A stretch of 64,000 nucleotides of DNA from Kordiimonadaceae bacterium (GCA_024236295.1 JACKKT010000008.1:1-64000), one strand, 5' to 3'. Positions 8,477-18,637 are shown, counted from the stretch's first letter. Numbers and translations: made by a program. The notes: generated by a model from the letters alone, not told the origin.

Positions 8477-10675
8477 TTATTCGCCCGGATGATATTGACG
8501 CTCTGCATGGGCTTCAACATCTTCACGGTAATAATAAACATCACGGAATTCGCCTTTTCCGTACATCTCACCCTGATCAAAGAAGTGTGGAGAGTTCGGG
8601 TCACTGCTCAAACCACCAGCCATCAGGGCTTTGGCTTTCACTTTATCACCAAATTCGATAGAAGCAATAAAGCTGTTACCACTTGTCACATACCAGTTTT
8701 TCGTGCCCGGATACTGACGGGTGCCGACTGAAGCCAGCGCCCCCCAACGACCAGAAGCCAGTTTCACAGGGTAACTTGGTTTACTATCGTCAAATGTCTG
8801 TTCAATACTGCCGTCATTACGCTGGAAGCGGTTCATATCACCCCATTTGACTTTCCATGTCCCGAAATCGGCAACCATTCTGTCCATTGCCGCTTTTAAA
8901 GCCGCTAGATATTTATCCCCGCTGACTTGTTTTTCAGCATATTCATAAACATCAAACGGGTCCAGATCACGACCACGTGGAACATATTCAAAAAGTTCAT
9001 TGCCAAAATGGTGGGCAAGTGATGTTTCAATGGAATCCATACTGGAACGCTTATCCCAGGCCACCAGCATATCAACAGCTTCTTTTAGGCTTGGATCAGG
9101 CGCTGCATCATATGCAGCTTTTAACACTGGCACAAAACGCTGGAAGGATGGAAGAAGTCCGTCGTATCCGGCTTCAATTAAGCTGTCGATTGTAAAGTCA
9201 TTGATTTTTGGGTAAAGCCCAACAGCATGCTCGCCGCGTGGATTTTCAAAATTCACAGACATATAGCTCGGATAATCCGCTTTTTTCGGGCTTGAACCAG
9301 GTCCGGCAGCGCTAAACGGCCAGTTGTTAGAGTTATATAACCAACCAGATTCCGGATTAAGCAGGTGAATGGATTCCTCAACAGTGTGAAGCCCTTTCCA
9401 GTCAGTGTCCGGATTGCTTCCGTCCACAGGATGATTAAAATCATATTTTGTATTACGAATTGGCAGGAAGTTACCATGGAAGTAGGCAATGTTCCCATCT
9501 TTATCAGCATAGACAGTATTGTTTGAAGAGTTGGACTTAAGTCTCATCATCTCAAAAAATTCCTGGTAACTATGCGTTTTCGTCCTTGTATATGACTGGT
9601 TAAGGGCTGTCAGTGGAATATTCATTAATTGAACACTGATCCATTTATCACCTTCAGAGCGGATAATCGGTCCATGATGTGTGTGATAGACCGTAAAATC
9701 ACGGGATTCCATACCAGTATCTGTTTTATATTCGATAGTCTCTGTGGAAACAGTAACAGGACGTTCCTCCTCACCGTATTTATAATAAAGTTTCCCGTCC
9801 TTTTCGATGATAGTTTCCGCATATTCATCAATCACGTCAGCACGGCTTGATGTATGCATCCAGCCATTATATTCGCTGAATCCCTGATAAATAAAGAACT
9901 GTCCCCAGGTAAGGGCCCCGTAGGCATCCAGTCCTTCATCACTGACCATATGGGCCTCTTCGCGGAAATAATGCGTAGTATGCGGATTGATATAAAGCAT
10001 GGCATGACCATTCTTTGTTTTCTTCGGGGCAATTGCCATGCCGTTAGACCCTCGTGGTTCCAGATCAAGATCGCGTGGCGCTTCTGCCATTTTCATAGTC
10101 CCGCCATAAAAATTTTGCAGATCATTAATGGAAATACTTTCAATATCACCACCAATACTGCCTTCCGAGAAGGAAAGTGCCATCCAAGGTTCAAAATGCG
10201 TAATTACTTTAGGCTTGGTTTCTGGATGAGTATGTAGATAATAATTTAGGCCATCTGCATAAGCGTCCATAAGTTTCTTTAGCCAGTCTGGTGCTTCAGC
10301 ATACATTTTTTTCAGATCATCCTGCTGGATGAAAAGGCGCATTCTCAAATCACGGAAGATCTGGTCCTCACCTTCTGATTGGGCAAGAAGGCCCATAGCA
10401 TTCATATAGTTTACTTCTACACGGTTAAAGTCATCTTCCGCCTGAGCGTACATTACGCCAAAAACGGCATCAGCGTCCGTTTTGCCGTAAATATGCGGTA
10501 CTCCCCAATCATCACGAATGATGGTAATATTTTTTGCCTGTGCTTCCCAGCGGGCGACATCACCTGACATTTCGCCTGATTGAGTAGCAGAATTATTTGC
10601 CTGTTCATTCTGGCTGCTGTCCTGAGAAGAGCAGGCTGCCACAGTCAGTAGCATAAAAATGAGTATTTTCTTCAT
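8477..10675 (-). CDS. Penicillin acylase family lipoprotein
   Basis: A 732-residue penicillin-acylase family protein, only distantly similar to its neighbour. The N-terminus is a lipoprotein signal with lipobox VAAC, so the protein is probably anchored in the outer or inner membrane facing the periplasm. IIRDDWGVPHIYG is the family opening motif. PRGSNGMAIAPKKTKNG contains the predicted nucleophile (about Ser210), here followed by N-G rather than N-N-W. The ATG at 10675 starts the lipoprotein signal and has GGGACGG upstream; an earlier in-frame start lacks support. Substrate unknown; acylated amino compounds are the family norm. Confidence 0.87.
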   Translation of the reverse strand: MKKILIFMLLTVAACSSQDSSQNEQANNSATQSGEMSGDVARWEAQAKNITIIRDDWGVPHIYGKTDADAVFGVMYAQAEDDFNRVEVNYMNAMGLLAQSEGEDQIFRDLRMRLFIQQDDLKKMYAEAPDWLKKLMDAYADGLNYYLHTHPETKPKVITHFEPWMALSFSEGSIGGDIESISINDLQNFYGGTMKMAEAPRDLDLEPRGSNGMAIAPKKTKNGHAMLYINPHTTHYFREEAHMVSDEGLDAYGALTWGQFFIYQGFSEYNGWMHTSSRADVIDEYAETIIEKDGKLYYKYGEEERPVTVSTETIEYKTDTGMESRDFTVYHTHHGPIIRSEGDKWISVQLMNIPLTALNQSYTRTKTHSYQEFFEMMRLKSNSSNNTVYADKDGNIAYFHGNFLPIRNTKYDFNHPVDGSNPDTDWKGLHTVEESIHLLNPESGWLYNSNNWPFSAAGPGSSPKKADYPSYMSVNFENPRGEHAVGLYPKINDFTIDSLIEAGYDGLLPSFQRFVPVLKAAYDAAPDPSLKEAVDMLVAWDKRSSMDSIETSLAHHFGNELFEYVPRGRDLDPFDVYEYAEKQVSGDKYLAALKAAMDRMVADFGTWKVKWGDMNRFQRNDGSIEQTFDDSKPSYPVKLASGRWGALASVGTRQYPGTKNWYVTSGNSFIASIEFGDKVKAKALMAGGLSSDPNSPHFFDQGEMYGKGEFRDVYYYREDVEAHAERQYHPGE

Positions 10676-10760
10676 TGAATTTCCGTCCCTAAGATAATTT
10701 TGCAATTACGGCCAAAACAATAGCTTTACATTGGACTTCTGTAAAGCCTTGATCCAATTA

Positions 10761-10792
10761 AAAAGGCCCGTATTGGTGAATGCGGGCCTTTT
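10761..10792 (-). terminator. Bidirectional-type terminator hairpin
   Basis: AAAAGGCCCG (10761-10770) pairs with CGGGCCTTTT (10783-10792) around a 12-base loop. It lies between the TonB receptor stop at 10817 and the acylase start, and serves the receptor transcript on the minus strand. Confidence 0.85.
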
Positions 10793-10816
10793 AACTTAAT
10801 ACTAAAATTGGAAATA

Positions 10817-12895
10817 TTAGAATCGAACTCTCGCACCACCATAAAAGGCACGCGGTAATCCGACAAAATATCTTGGCGTGCCAAACGAAACATCTGCCCG
10901 CTCAGCATATCTTACATTCGTCAGGTTCATCACACGAAGAAAGACATCTATATTTTCCATGGCTTCTGCTTCAACCCGAAGATTGAAATAGTTATGACCA
11001 GGATAAACAAATGTGGCTTCAGGGTCCATAGAATATTTACCCATCCAAATCCATTCCAAACCTGCTTTAACCTTGTTAGCCGGCACCCAGTTTAGCTGAA
11101 TACTGCCAAAATTTCGAGGAGCCGTATCAATATCAAGACCATTCCAGTTCACTGTTCCTGGCATATAATCAAAATCATATTGGTGCTTGGCAAGGCTTCC
11201 ACTAGCTCTTAATGTAACATCTATAGGGAACCTATATTCCACCATACCTTCAACACCGATATGCTTGGATTTTCCGTTATCAACGTTAATTCGATTATCC
11301 TGAAAAATGACATTGTCTTTTTTCATGGCAAAAAATGAAACGTCATAAGTTAAGGCATCGATTGTACCCCTGATTCCTGCCTCAACACTGTCAAGTTTTA
11401 CACTATCAATATCTGCAACCAACTGATTAAGTTGCAGTCTGTAAAGTTCCGAAGTCTGCGGCGCACGGAAACCGCGGCTTAATCTTGTATAAAAATTATT
11501 ACTTTCATCCAGTTTATAAAGGAACCCTGCTTCAAATGAAGTATTTGTAAAACTGTCTGAGCGGTCCGCTGGACGAGAATATCTACATCCTTCTGGATGA
11601 GGGCAGGGATTTCCGTTTTCATCCACCTGACCCGATACCATACGGTTATCGTAATCATATTTGACATATTCCGTCCTGATACCTGCAATCAATGAGAGCT
11701 GCTCGGTAACATCAACATCACCACGTAAAAAGCCTGCAATCAGTTTTGTATTAACTTCATAGTCATAGTTTTTACCAACTGGCAATCTTGTAACCAGGAA
11801 CGGTTCAACAGGTGGGTTTTCCTGTACTTGCAAAAGTTCTCCTTTGGCTATTTCACCATCAAATCCGGCAATAATTTCAATGTCTGAACCTTCATTTATA
11901 TAAAAGGCATTTTGGAACCCGGCGCTTTTCTGCTTGTTATTTTCAACTGGCTGCCCCGGCAGGAAATGCATCAGAAATTCCATATCCATTGTTCTTAAAT
12001 AAGGGGAAATCTGCCAACGCACATTGTTCGCTATATCTTTCGAAATCGTTGACCAGTATCGAAATGATTTAGCTTTTCTATAAGCTTCAGGGTTGGCATT
12101 GGTTCTGGCAAGGACAGGGTCCTTGTAACTGTCCAGCCCATCAAGATATCCTGATGTATCCTGATCAAGATTGGTTGCCAGGAAATTTGACGAAATTTTC
12201 CAGTCCCCGTTATCATATTCGTGTCTGATCTGACCTTTTTGCTGATTATAGCCGCTATCTTCAATATAACCGCCATCATGCATTACGCTCGCCGTAACCC
12301 TTAGCCCTGAATTACCCTCTTTGAAAGCGCCAGACGCATTGAATTTAAGATATCCCCAGGAACCTGCTTCCATACTGGCGGTTGAACTGGCATCTCCCAC
12401 CGGTTTAGAAATGACGTTAATGATTCCGTGCATGGCATTTGACCCATATAGTACTGATCCCGGACCACGCACCACTTCGACACTTCCGGCCTGCTCTACA
12501 AAACTTTCAAATAATTCATTTACGTTACAAAATCCTGCTGCTCTTAATGGGATACCATCCTGTGCTGTTAAGAAAGCACCACAGGCACCCGCACCCGTAA
12601 AAATTGGTGACCGAAGCGAAATAAGTGATTCCTGTCCACTGTTTCTCGATATATTAACACCTGCCACACCCTGAAAAACTTCATTTATATGTGTTGGACT
12701 TATAAATTCAATTTCGGAGCCAGAGACAGCCGTATCATTTCCAATTACATCTGTTGCCAGTCTTTCACTTCTTGTCGTCGTGACTGTTAAAGTTTCTGTT
12801 TCGCTGTTATCCTGCGCCAGACCTATTGTCGGTAAAATTACAGGAATTAAGGATGATATTCCCAATCCTAATAAAGACAGTTTTTTATATTTCAT
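10817..12895 (-). CDS. TonB-dependent outer-membrane receptor
   Basis: A 692-residue TonB-dependent receptor with a signal peptide ending GLAQDN and a plug domain that contains VAGVNISRNSGQESLISLRS and VEVVRGPGSVLYGSNAMHG. The beta-barrel ends in ..ARVRF. The start is the ATG at 12895 (GGAAAG upstream); a TTG at 12913 is possible but weaker. The ligand is not evident. Neighbours are two acylases on one side and, divergently, the PQQ-dehydrogenase array on the other. Import of the array's substrate, of an acylated compound, or of PQQ itself are candidates. None of these is proven by the sequence. Confidence 0.9.
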   Translation of the reverse strand: MKYKKLSLLGLGISSLIPVILPTIGLAQDNSETETLTVTTTRSERLATDVIGNDTAVSGSEIEFISPTHINEVFQGVAGVNISRNSGQESLISLRSPIFTGAGACGAFLTAQDGIPLRAAGFCNVNELFESFVEQAGSVEVVRGPGSVLYGSNAMHGIINVISKPVGDASSTASMEAGSWGYLKFNASGAFKEGNSGLRVTASVMHDGGYIEDSGYNQQKGQIRHEYDNGDWKISSNFLATNLDQDTSGYLDGLDSYKDPVLARTNANPEAYRKAKSFRYWSTISKDIANNVRWQISPYLRTMDMEFLMHFLPGQPVENNKQKSAGFQNAFYINEGSDIEIIAGFDGEIAKGELLQVQENPPVEPFLVTRLPVGKNYDYEVNTKLIAGFLRGDVDVTEQLSLIAGIRTEYVKYDYDNRMVSGQVDENGNPCPHPEGCRYSRPADRSDSFTNTSFEAGFLYKLDESNNFYTRLSRGFRAPQTSELYRLQLNQLVADIDSVKLDSVEAGIRGTIDALTYDVSFFAMKKDNVIFQDNRINVDNGKSKHIGVEGMVEYRFPIDVTLRASGSLAKHQYDFDYMPGTVNWNGLDIDTAPRNFGSIQLNWVPANKVKAGLEWIWMGKYSMDPEATFVYPGHNYFNLRVEAEAMENIDVFLRVMNLTNVRYAERADVSFGTPRYFVGLPRAFYGGARVRF

Positions 12896-13411
12896 TTTGC
12901 TATTACTTTCCAATTGTCATCAATTGACATATTTTATTCTTTAAGTTTTAGAAAATACCCTCTCTGTATTTTCAGTTCTTCCCTGATATAATTTTATGAT
13001 TTTTACTAATCGGTTTTTCTACTTACGATATTTTGCCGAATATGTTATAATGTATCTATCATCACTTTTCTTTATATGCCATAAAATTTTGAAAATTGAT
13101 GGCTCAATATTTAAATTTAACCTGACATTTCATTCATAATAATTGAATTTAATGCTCCGAAATTACTATTAAATCAGAAATGGATTATATTATTGCTAGC
13201 TGAATCCAAAGTGAAAAATCTGATATGCTTAGTTTAACCAATAAATCCGGCACTTCAGAAAACCAACTTTTTCATTCAAATCTTCATGGTTCATTTAGAG
13301 TATACAAACCAACTAATCTTTCATATAAATGTAATGCTATGTTGAATTAAATAATGTCCAAATGCAAAATATAATTATGGGGCACAACATATTTTAAAAA
13401 GGGAGAGAATA
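12896..13411. other. 516-bp intergenic region, divergent promoters
   Basis: Very AT-rich stretch between the minus-strand TonB receptor and the plus-strand first PQQ dehydrogenase. Two near-identical ten-mers, CAATTGTCAT and CAATTGACAT, lie side by side at 12911-12930, just upstream of the receptor ATG. A 41-codon open frame at 13225-13350 has no convincing RBS, and I do not call it a gene. GGGAGAG precedes the PQQ dehydrogenase ATG. No promoter stands out clearly. Confidence 0.6.
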
Positions 13412-15502
13412 ATGAAATTTAATTTTAAAAATTCTGTATTGGCAATCGGGATGATGGCCTTTGGGCTGGTCAGTACCGGTGCCCGCGCAGAAGCACCGGA
13501 TACTTCAAACGGTGAGTGGCCATTTTACACCGGGGACATTAAAGGGTCCCGCTATTCACCACTGGATCAGATCAATGCCGATAATTTCGATGATCTGGAA
13601 CTGGTCTGGTCATTTTCCACCAAGAATTTGGGAACACGCAGCGAATATAAACTGGAAGTCACGCCGATCATGATCGATGGTGTACTTTATGCCACTGCCG
13701 GTACCCGCCGTACGGCGATCGCCCTTGACGGTAAAACAGGCGAACTGATGTGGCTTCACAGCATGCGTGAAGGCCTGCGTGGCGGAATGGCCCCCCGTCA
13801 GCTGTCCGGACGTGGCCTGTCCTACTGGTCAGATGGGAAAGGCGATGACCGTATCTTTTATGTGACAACAGGCTACCGCTTAGTTGCGCTCAATGCCCAT
13901 ACCGGTGTTCCGATCAATTCCTTCGGCACAGCTGGCAATGGTATTCTTGATCTTAAGATCGGTGCCGTACAGGGCAATGAAGTTCAGATCGATCTGGTGA
14001 CCGGCGAAATCGGCCTTCATGCAACGCCAACCGTTGTCGGTAACATGATCATTATCGGCTCTGCCATGAAAGAAGGCATGACCATTGATAACTATAACAA
14101 TACCAAAGGTCTGGTCCGTGCGTTTGACGTTCGTACAGGCAAGAAAATCTGGCAGTTTGACCCGATCCCCCGTCCTGGGCAGTTTGGTAACGATACCTGG
14201 CTTGATAATTCATGGGAGAGAAACGGCAACGCCGGTGTCTGGACCCAGATCACTGTTGATGAGAAAAACAAGCTTGTCTTCTTATCTGTTGAAAGCCCGT
14301 CATCGGACTTTTATGGCGGCCATCGTCCGGGCAATAACCTGTTCGGGGAAAGTATAGTTGCCGTTGACCTTGAAACAGGTAAATATAAATGGCATTTCCA
14401 GGTGGTGCATCATGCGATCTGGGACCATGACCTGTCATCAGCGCCATTGGTAATGGACGTGAAGATTGATGGTAAGGATCGTCAAATACTTGCTCTTCCT
14501 ACCAAACAGGCTTTCATGTATGTATTTGACCGCCTGACCGGTGAGCCGATATGGCCGATTCCAGAGGTGCCCGTCCCACAAGGAAACGTGCCGGGCGAAT
14601 GGTATTCGCCAACTCAGCCACGCCCATCTGATAAACTCCTCTACGGTAATCCGGAACTTGATTATCCGGATGACCTGATCGATTTTACACCTGAAATGCG
14701 TGAAATCGCGATTAAAAACCTTGAACGCTGGGTATGGAAAGATGGCACACTTTACAATCCGCCAATACTCGGTGATGTAAACGGTATGTTAGGGGCCATA
14801 AACCTTGGTAATGCGGGTGGCGGCACCAACTGGCCGGGTGGTGCGTTTGATCCTGAAACCGGAATTGTTTATGCCTCTGCAACAACTGGCGCTATTGGAG
14901 GAATTTCTCTTGCCCCTCCACCAGAAGGCTATTCAAATGTGCGTTATATGGCCGGTCGTAAAGGTGAACCATTCCGTATGAGAAATGCTGCGGGTACTGG
15001 TCAGAATCCGGATGCACCGAAAGAAGTGAACTATCCTGTTTATGATGGACCACCAGTTGTGGTGCCTTCACTGAATGTAAAAGGCCTGTCAATTCTGAAA
15101 CCGCCATATGGCGTTATTGCAGCAATTGACATGAAAAAGGGTGAAGTTCTATGGCGGGTTGCTCATGGTGAAACTCTGGACAATGTCCGTAATCATCCTG
15201 ATCTACAGGGGATGGATATCCCCCGTACTGGTCAACCAGGAAGCGTTGGCGTGGTAGTGACCAAAACACTGGTTATTCTTGGTGATCCGCAGGTAACCAA
15301 CCCGGAAGATCGCGAGCGCGGCGCCATGCTTCGCGCTTATGATAAAATGACCGGCGAAAATGTCGGTTCAGTCTGGATGCCGGCCGGCCAATCCGGTTCA
15401 CCAATGACCTATATGATTGACGGCAGACAGTATATCTGTGTGGCTGTCAGTGGTGGTGCTTACCCTGGTGAATTCAGGGTCTATGCATTACCTGAAGATT
15501 AA
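13412..15502 (+). CDS. PQQ-dependent dehydrogenase, array copy 1
   Basis: A 696-residue periplasmic quinoprotein with a signal peptide (..VSTGARA, cut near residue 26) and an eight-bladed PQQ propeller. It resembles the catalytic domain of membrane glucose/quinate dehydrogenases but lacks their N-terminal membrane helices. There is no adjacent cysteine pair, so it is not of the methanol/ethanol dehydrogenase type. VHHAIWDHDLSSAP matches the mGDH region around the catalytic Asp (here D338), and PTKQ supplies the PQQ-contacting Lys (K365) at the same spacing of 27 residues as in E. coli Gcd (D466/K493, from memory). Oxidises a sugar or alcohol of unknown identity; electrons probably go to cytochrome c. 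Confidence 0.9.
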   Translation: MKFNFKNSVLAIGMMAFGLVSTGARAEAPDTSNGEWPFYTGDIKGSRYSPLDQINADNFDDLELVWSFSTKNLGTRSEYKLEVTPIMIDGVLYATAGTRRTAIALDGKTGELMWLHSMREGLRGGMAPRQLSGRGLSYWSDGKGDDRIFYVTTGYRLVALNAHTGVPINSFGTAGNGILDLKIGAVQGNEVQIDLVTGEIGLHATPTVVGNMIIIGSAMKEGMTIDNYNNTKGLVRAFDVRTGKKIWQFDPIPRPGQFGNDTWLDNSWERNGNAGVWTQITVDEKNKLVFLSVESPSSDFYGGHRPGNNLFGESIVAVDLETGKYKWHFQVVHHAIWDHDLSSAPLVMDVKIDGKDRQILALPTKQAFMYVFDRLTGEPIWPIPEVPVPQGNVPGEWYSPTQPRPSDKLLYGNPELDYPDDLIDFTPEMREIAIKNLERWVWKDGTLYNPPILGDVNGMLGAINLGNAGGGTNWPGGAFDPETGIVYASATTGAIGGISLAPPPEGYSNVRYMAGRKGEPFRMRNAAGTGQNPDAPKEVNYPVYDGPPVVVPSLNVKGLSILKPPYGVIAAIDMKKGEVLWRVAHGETLDNVRNHPDLQGMDIPRTGQPGSVGVVVTKTLVILGDPQVTNPEDRERGAMLRAYDKMTGENVGSVWMPAGQSGSPMTYMIDGRQYICVAVSGGAYPGEFRVYALPED

Positions 15503-15509
15503 TTTTATA

Positions 15510-15539
15510 TTCAGGGAGCTTCACTTGAAGCTCCCTGAA
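15510..15539 (+). terminator. Terminator hairpin after PQQ dehydrogenase copy 1
   Basis: TTCAGGGAGCTTCA (15510-15523) is the reverse complement of TGAAGCTCCCTGAA (15526-15539), giving a stem of up to 14 bp eight bases past the stop. It is followed by ACGTTCTTTATA. The T-run is poor, so it may be a transcript-stabilising hairpin instead. Confidence 0.7.
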
Positions 15540-15829
15540 CGTTCTTTATACCATCTCCTCCTATAAGGGTACTTAGATACCTTATTCGATTTGCTCATTA
15601 AGTTTTTTCTCACATTAGAATTTGATTCTTTTTTTCAGAATCACATATGAAATCACATATAAATTGTCCTATATTTCTCCCTCAAAATGCAGGATTTCAA
15701 ATCTATGCTCGTCTTAAATATGATAAAACAAACAAAAACACAGGAAACTTATGACAAAACTTATAATATCTTGACTTTTTGTAATATTATAACAATTATG
15801 TCCTCAAATTAAATGTATGGGAGAGAATA
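15540..15829 (+). promoter_or_regulatory. Intergenic promoter region of PQQ dehydrogenase copy 2
   Basis: About 290 bp without a gene. TTGACT at 15771-15776 followed 17 bases later by AATTAT is a weak sigma70-like promoter candidate ahead of copy 2. The last bases, GGGAGAGAATA before the ATG, are identical to those before copy 1, so the copied unit includes the ribosome binding site. Confidence 0.35.
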
Positions 15830-17920
15830 ATGAAATTTAATTTTAAAAATTCTGTATTGGCAATAGGGATGATGGCCGTTGGTCTGGTCAGTTCCGGTGT
15901 CCGCGCAGAAGCACCGGATACATCAAACGGTGAGTGGCCATTTTACACCGGGGACATTAAAGGGTCCCGCTATTCACCACTGGATCAAATTGATGCCGAT
16001 AACTTTGAAGATCTGGAGCTTGCCTGGTCATTTTCAACGCAAAATCTGGGAACACGCAGTGAATATAAACTGGAAGTCACGCCGATCATGATCGATGGCG
16101 TGCTTTATGCCACTGCCGGTACCCGCCGTACGGCGATCGCCCTTGACGGTAAAACAGGGGAACTGATGTGGCTTCACAGCATGCGTGAAGGCCTGCGTGG
16201 CGGAATGGCCCCCCGTCAGCTGTCCGGTCGTGGCCTGTCCTACTGGTCAGATGGGAAAGGCGATGACCGTATCTTTTATGTGACAACAGGCTACCGCTTA
16301 GTTGCGCTCAATGCCCATACCGGTGTTCCGATCAATTCCTTCGGCACAGACGGCAATGGTATTCTTGATCTTAAGATCGGTGCCGTACAGGGCAATGAAG
16401 TTCAGATCGACCTGGTCACCGGCGAAATCGGCCTTCATGCAACGCCAACCGTTGTCGGTGATATGATCATTATCGGCTCTGCCATGAAAGAAGGCATGAC
16501 CATTGATAACTATAACAACACCAAAGGTCTGGTCCGTGCGTTTGACGTTCGTACAGGCAAGAAAATCTGGCAGTTTGACCCGATCCCCCGTCCCGGTCAG
16601 TTCGGTAACGATACCTGGCTTGATAATTCATGGGAGAGAAACGGCAACGCCGGTGTCTGGACCCAGATCACGGTTGATGAGGAAAACGGCCTGGTATTCC
16701 TGGCTGTTGAAAGCCCGTCATCCGACTTTTACGGCGGCCATCGTCCGGGCAATAACCTGTTCGGGGAAAGCCTTGTTGCCGTTGATCTGAAAACCGGTAA
16801 ATATAAATGGCATTTCCAAACTGTGCATCATGCGATCTGGGACCATGACCTGTCATCAGCGCCACTGATTATGGACGTGAAAATTGATGGCAAGGACCGC
16901 AAAATCATCGCCCTTCCGACTAAGCAGTCATACATTTATGCTTTTGACCGCCTGACCGGTGAGCCGATCTGGCCAATTCCAGAAGTAGAAGTGCCTCAAG
17001 GCAATGTACCGGGCGAATGGTATTCCCCAACGCAGCCTAAACCATCTGAAGATCTGATGTATGGTCGGGCACATCTGACGTTACCTGATGATCTGATTGA
17101 TTTTACACCTGAGATGCGTGCTGCTGCCATTGAGAAAGCCAAACGTTGGGACTGGAGCAATGGAGGTTTGTATAACCCACCACTGCTTGGTGATGTAAAT
17201 GGTATACTTGGTGCCATCAATATTGGCGCGACTACCGGCGGTACAAACTGGCCGGGGGCGTCATTCGATCCAGAAACAGGCATCGTCTATGCGCCTGCTG
17301 CCACAGCAATTCTAAACGATATGTCTCTTGCTCCTCCGCCGGAAGGCTATTCAAACGTGCGTTACATGGCAGGCCGTAAAGGTGAGCCATTCCGTATGAG
17401 AAATGCTGCCGGTACTGGTCAGAACCCTGACGCACCGAAAGAAGTGAACTATCCTGTTTATGATGGTCCTCCTGTTGTCGTGCCTTCACTGACTATTGAA
17501 GGTCTTTCAATCCTGAAACCGCCATATGGTGTATTATCTGCAATTGATATGAATAAAGGAAAAGTCCTCTGGACAGTCCCTCACGGTGAAACACCGGACA
17601 ATGTCCGCAATCATCCGAAACTGCAGGGGATGGATATTCCTCGCACCGGACAACGTGCCAACGTCGGTGTGGTAGTGACCAAAACACTGGTGATTGTTGG
17701 TGATCAGCTGGTAACTAATCCGGAAGGTCGCGAGCGCGGCGCCATGCTTCGCGCTTATGATAAAATGACCGGTGAAAATGTCGGTTCAATCTGGATGCCG
17801 GCCGGCCAATCCGGTTCACCAATGACCTATATGATTGATGGCAAACAGTATATCTGTGTGGCTGTCAGTGGTGGTGCTTACCCTGGTGAATTCAGAGTAT
17901 ACACACTGCCTGATGATTAA
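15830..17920 (+). CDS. PQQ-dependent dehydrogenase, array copy 2
   Basis: A 696-residue paralogue of copy 1. It shares the same signal peptide (MKFNFKNSVLAIGMMA) and even the same leader GGGAGAGAATA. Catalytic-site residues are intact: VHHAIWDHDLSSAP with D338, and the Lys in PTKQ 27 residues on. It differs from copy 1 mainly in residues about 390-480, where it carries DWSNGGLYNPPLLGD like copies 3 and 4 instead of VWKDGTLYNPPILGD. About 252 bases (15943-16194) read identical to copy 3 (18748-18999), silent sites included. It probably oxidises a related substrate in the periplasm, and a cytochrome c gene follows. Confidence 0.9.
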   Translation: MKFNFKNSVLAIGMMAVGLVSSGVRAEAPDTSNGEWPFYTGDIKGSRYSPLDQIDADNFEDLELAWSFSTQNLGTRSEYKLEVTPIMIDGVLYATAGTRRTAIALDGKTGELMWLHSMREGLRGGMAPRQLSGRGLSYWSDGKGDDRIFYVTTGYRLVALNAHTGVPINSFGTDGNGILDLKIGAVQGNEVQIDLVTGEIGLHATPTVVGDMIIIGSAMKEGMTIDNYNNTKGLVRAFDVRTGKKIWQFDPIPRPGQFGNDTWLDNSWERNGNAGVWTQITVDEENGLVFLAVESPSSDFYGGHRPGNNLFGESLVAVDLKTGKYKWHFQTVHHAIWDHDLSSAPLIMDVKIDGKDRKIIALPTKQSYIYAFDRLTGEPIWPIPEVEVPQGNVPGEWYSPTQPKPSEDLMYGRAHLTLPDDLIDFTPEMRAAAIEKAKRWDWSNGGLYNPPLLGDVNGILGAINIGATTGGTNWPGASFDPETGIVYAPAATAILNDMSLAPPPEGYSNVRYMAGRKGEPFRMRNAAGTGQNPDAPKEVNYPVYDGPPVVVPSLTIEGLSILKPPYGVLSAIDMNKGKVLWTVPHGETPDNVRNHPKLQGMDIPRTGQRANVGVVVTKTLVIVGDQLVTNPEGRERGAMLRAYDKMTGENVGSIWMPAGQSGSPMTYMIDGKQYICVAVSGGAYPGEFRVYTLPDD

Positions 17921-17929
17921 AAAACATTG

Positions 17930-17961
17930 CCAAATGGGGTCAAATTTCTGACCCCATTTGG
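17930..17961 (+). terminator. Rho-independent terminator after PQQ dehydrogenase copy 2
   Basis: A perfect 13-bp stem, CCAAATGGGGTCA with TGACCCCATTTGG, closes a six-base loop and is followed by TTTTATT. It lies nine bases past the stop of copy 2, so the cytochrome gene must be transcribed from its own promoter or by read-through. Confidence 0.9.
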
Positions 17962-18093
17962 TTTTATTAATTCAGCTTGGATTAATATTCGGTATTTATA
18001 ATCGGAAATTAGACTTGCAAAGTTCATATAAAGCATCTGAAAATAACTTGACGTTGATTTTAGATGAGAATTTAAAAGGTAAACGAGATTAAC

Positions 18094-18534
18094 ATGAAAT
18101 TAAAACACAAAGTATCAATAATTGCCGCTGCAACAGTTATGGGGCTTTCCTTTGGAAACATATCCAAAGCGCAGGGCGTAACAGTTTGGGACGGTGTATA
18201 TACCAAAGCTCAGGCGGAAAGAGGACAGAAACTCTATCAGGACCATTGCTCAGCTTGTCATGGTACACAAATGCAGGGTATTGAAGAAGCGCCAACTTTA
18301 AAGCAAGGTGCTTTTGTTTATAACTGGGATAGTTTGGGTGTTGATGTATTGTTTCAAAGAATACGTGATACAATGCCACTTGATGATCCGAAGGGTGTTT
18401 CCCGTAAAATGAAAGCTGACATTCTTGCCTATATTATGTCGCAAAATAATTTCCCAGCAGGAACAAAAGAGCTCCCTTACCAGAACGCTCAATTGAAGCG
18501 CATTGAATGGCACGCATTAAAGCCTGAAGAATAA
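18094..18534 (+). CDS. Periplasmic c-type cytochrome, probable electron acceptor of the PQQ dehydrogenases
   Basis: A 146-residue protein with a signal peptide ending near SKAQG (residue 27) and a single haem c site CSACH at residues 52-56. A later methionine (DTMPLDD) could be the sixth ligand. Its position between copies 2 and 3 of soluble PQQ dehydrogenases, which need a periplasmic acceptor, makes it the likely electron shuttle to the respiratory chain. The linkage is by context only. It is flanked by terminators on both sides and therefore forms its own transcription unit. Confidence 0.9.
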   Translation: MKLKHKVSIIAAATVMGLSFGNISKAQGVTVWDGVYTKAQAERGQKLYQDHCSACHGTQMQGIEEAPTLKQGAFVYNWDSLGVDVLFQRIRDTMPLDDPKGVSRKMKADILAYIMSQNNFPAGTKELPYQNAQLKRIEWHALKPEE

Positions 18535-18563
18535 AAATTATACAAATTAGAATCTTGCAGAGA

Positions 18564-18593
18564 AGACTCAAAGATCATATGATCTTTGAGTCT
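18564..18593 (+). terminator. Rho-independent terminator after cytochrome c
   Basis: A fully palindromic 30-base hairpin (AGACTCAAAGATCAT and its complement) is followed by TTTTTTTA. It lies between the cytochrome c stop and PQQ dehydrogenase copy 3. Confidence 0.92.
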
Positions 18594-18637
18594 TTTTTTA
18601 TATAATAATGAATAAATAAAAATTGGAGAATCTTATA

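Noticed and set aside
13225..13350. A 41-codon open frame (MLSLTNKSGTSENQLFHSN...) in the large gap before the PQQ array.
   Set aside because: No convincing ribosome binding site, no recognisable domain, and AT-rich codon use as expected by chance in this region.
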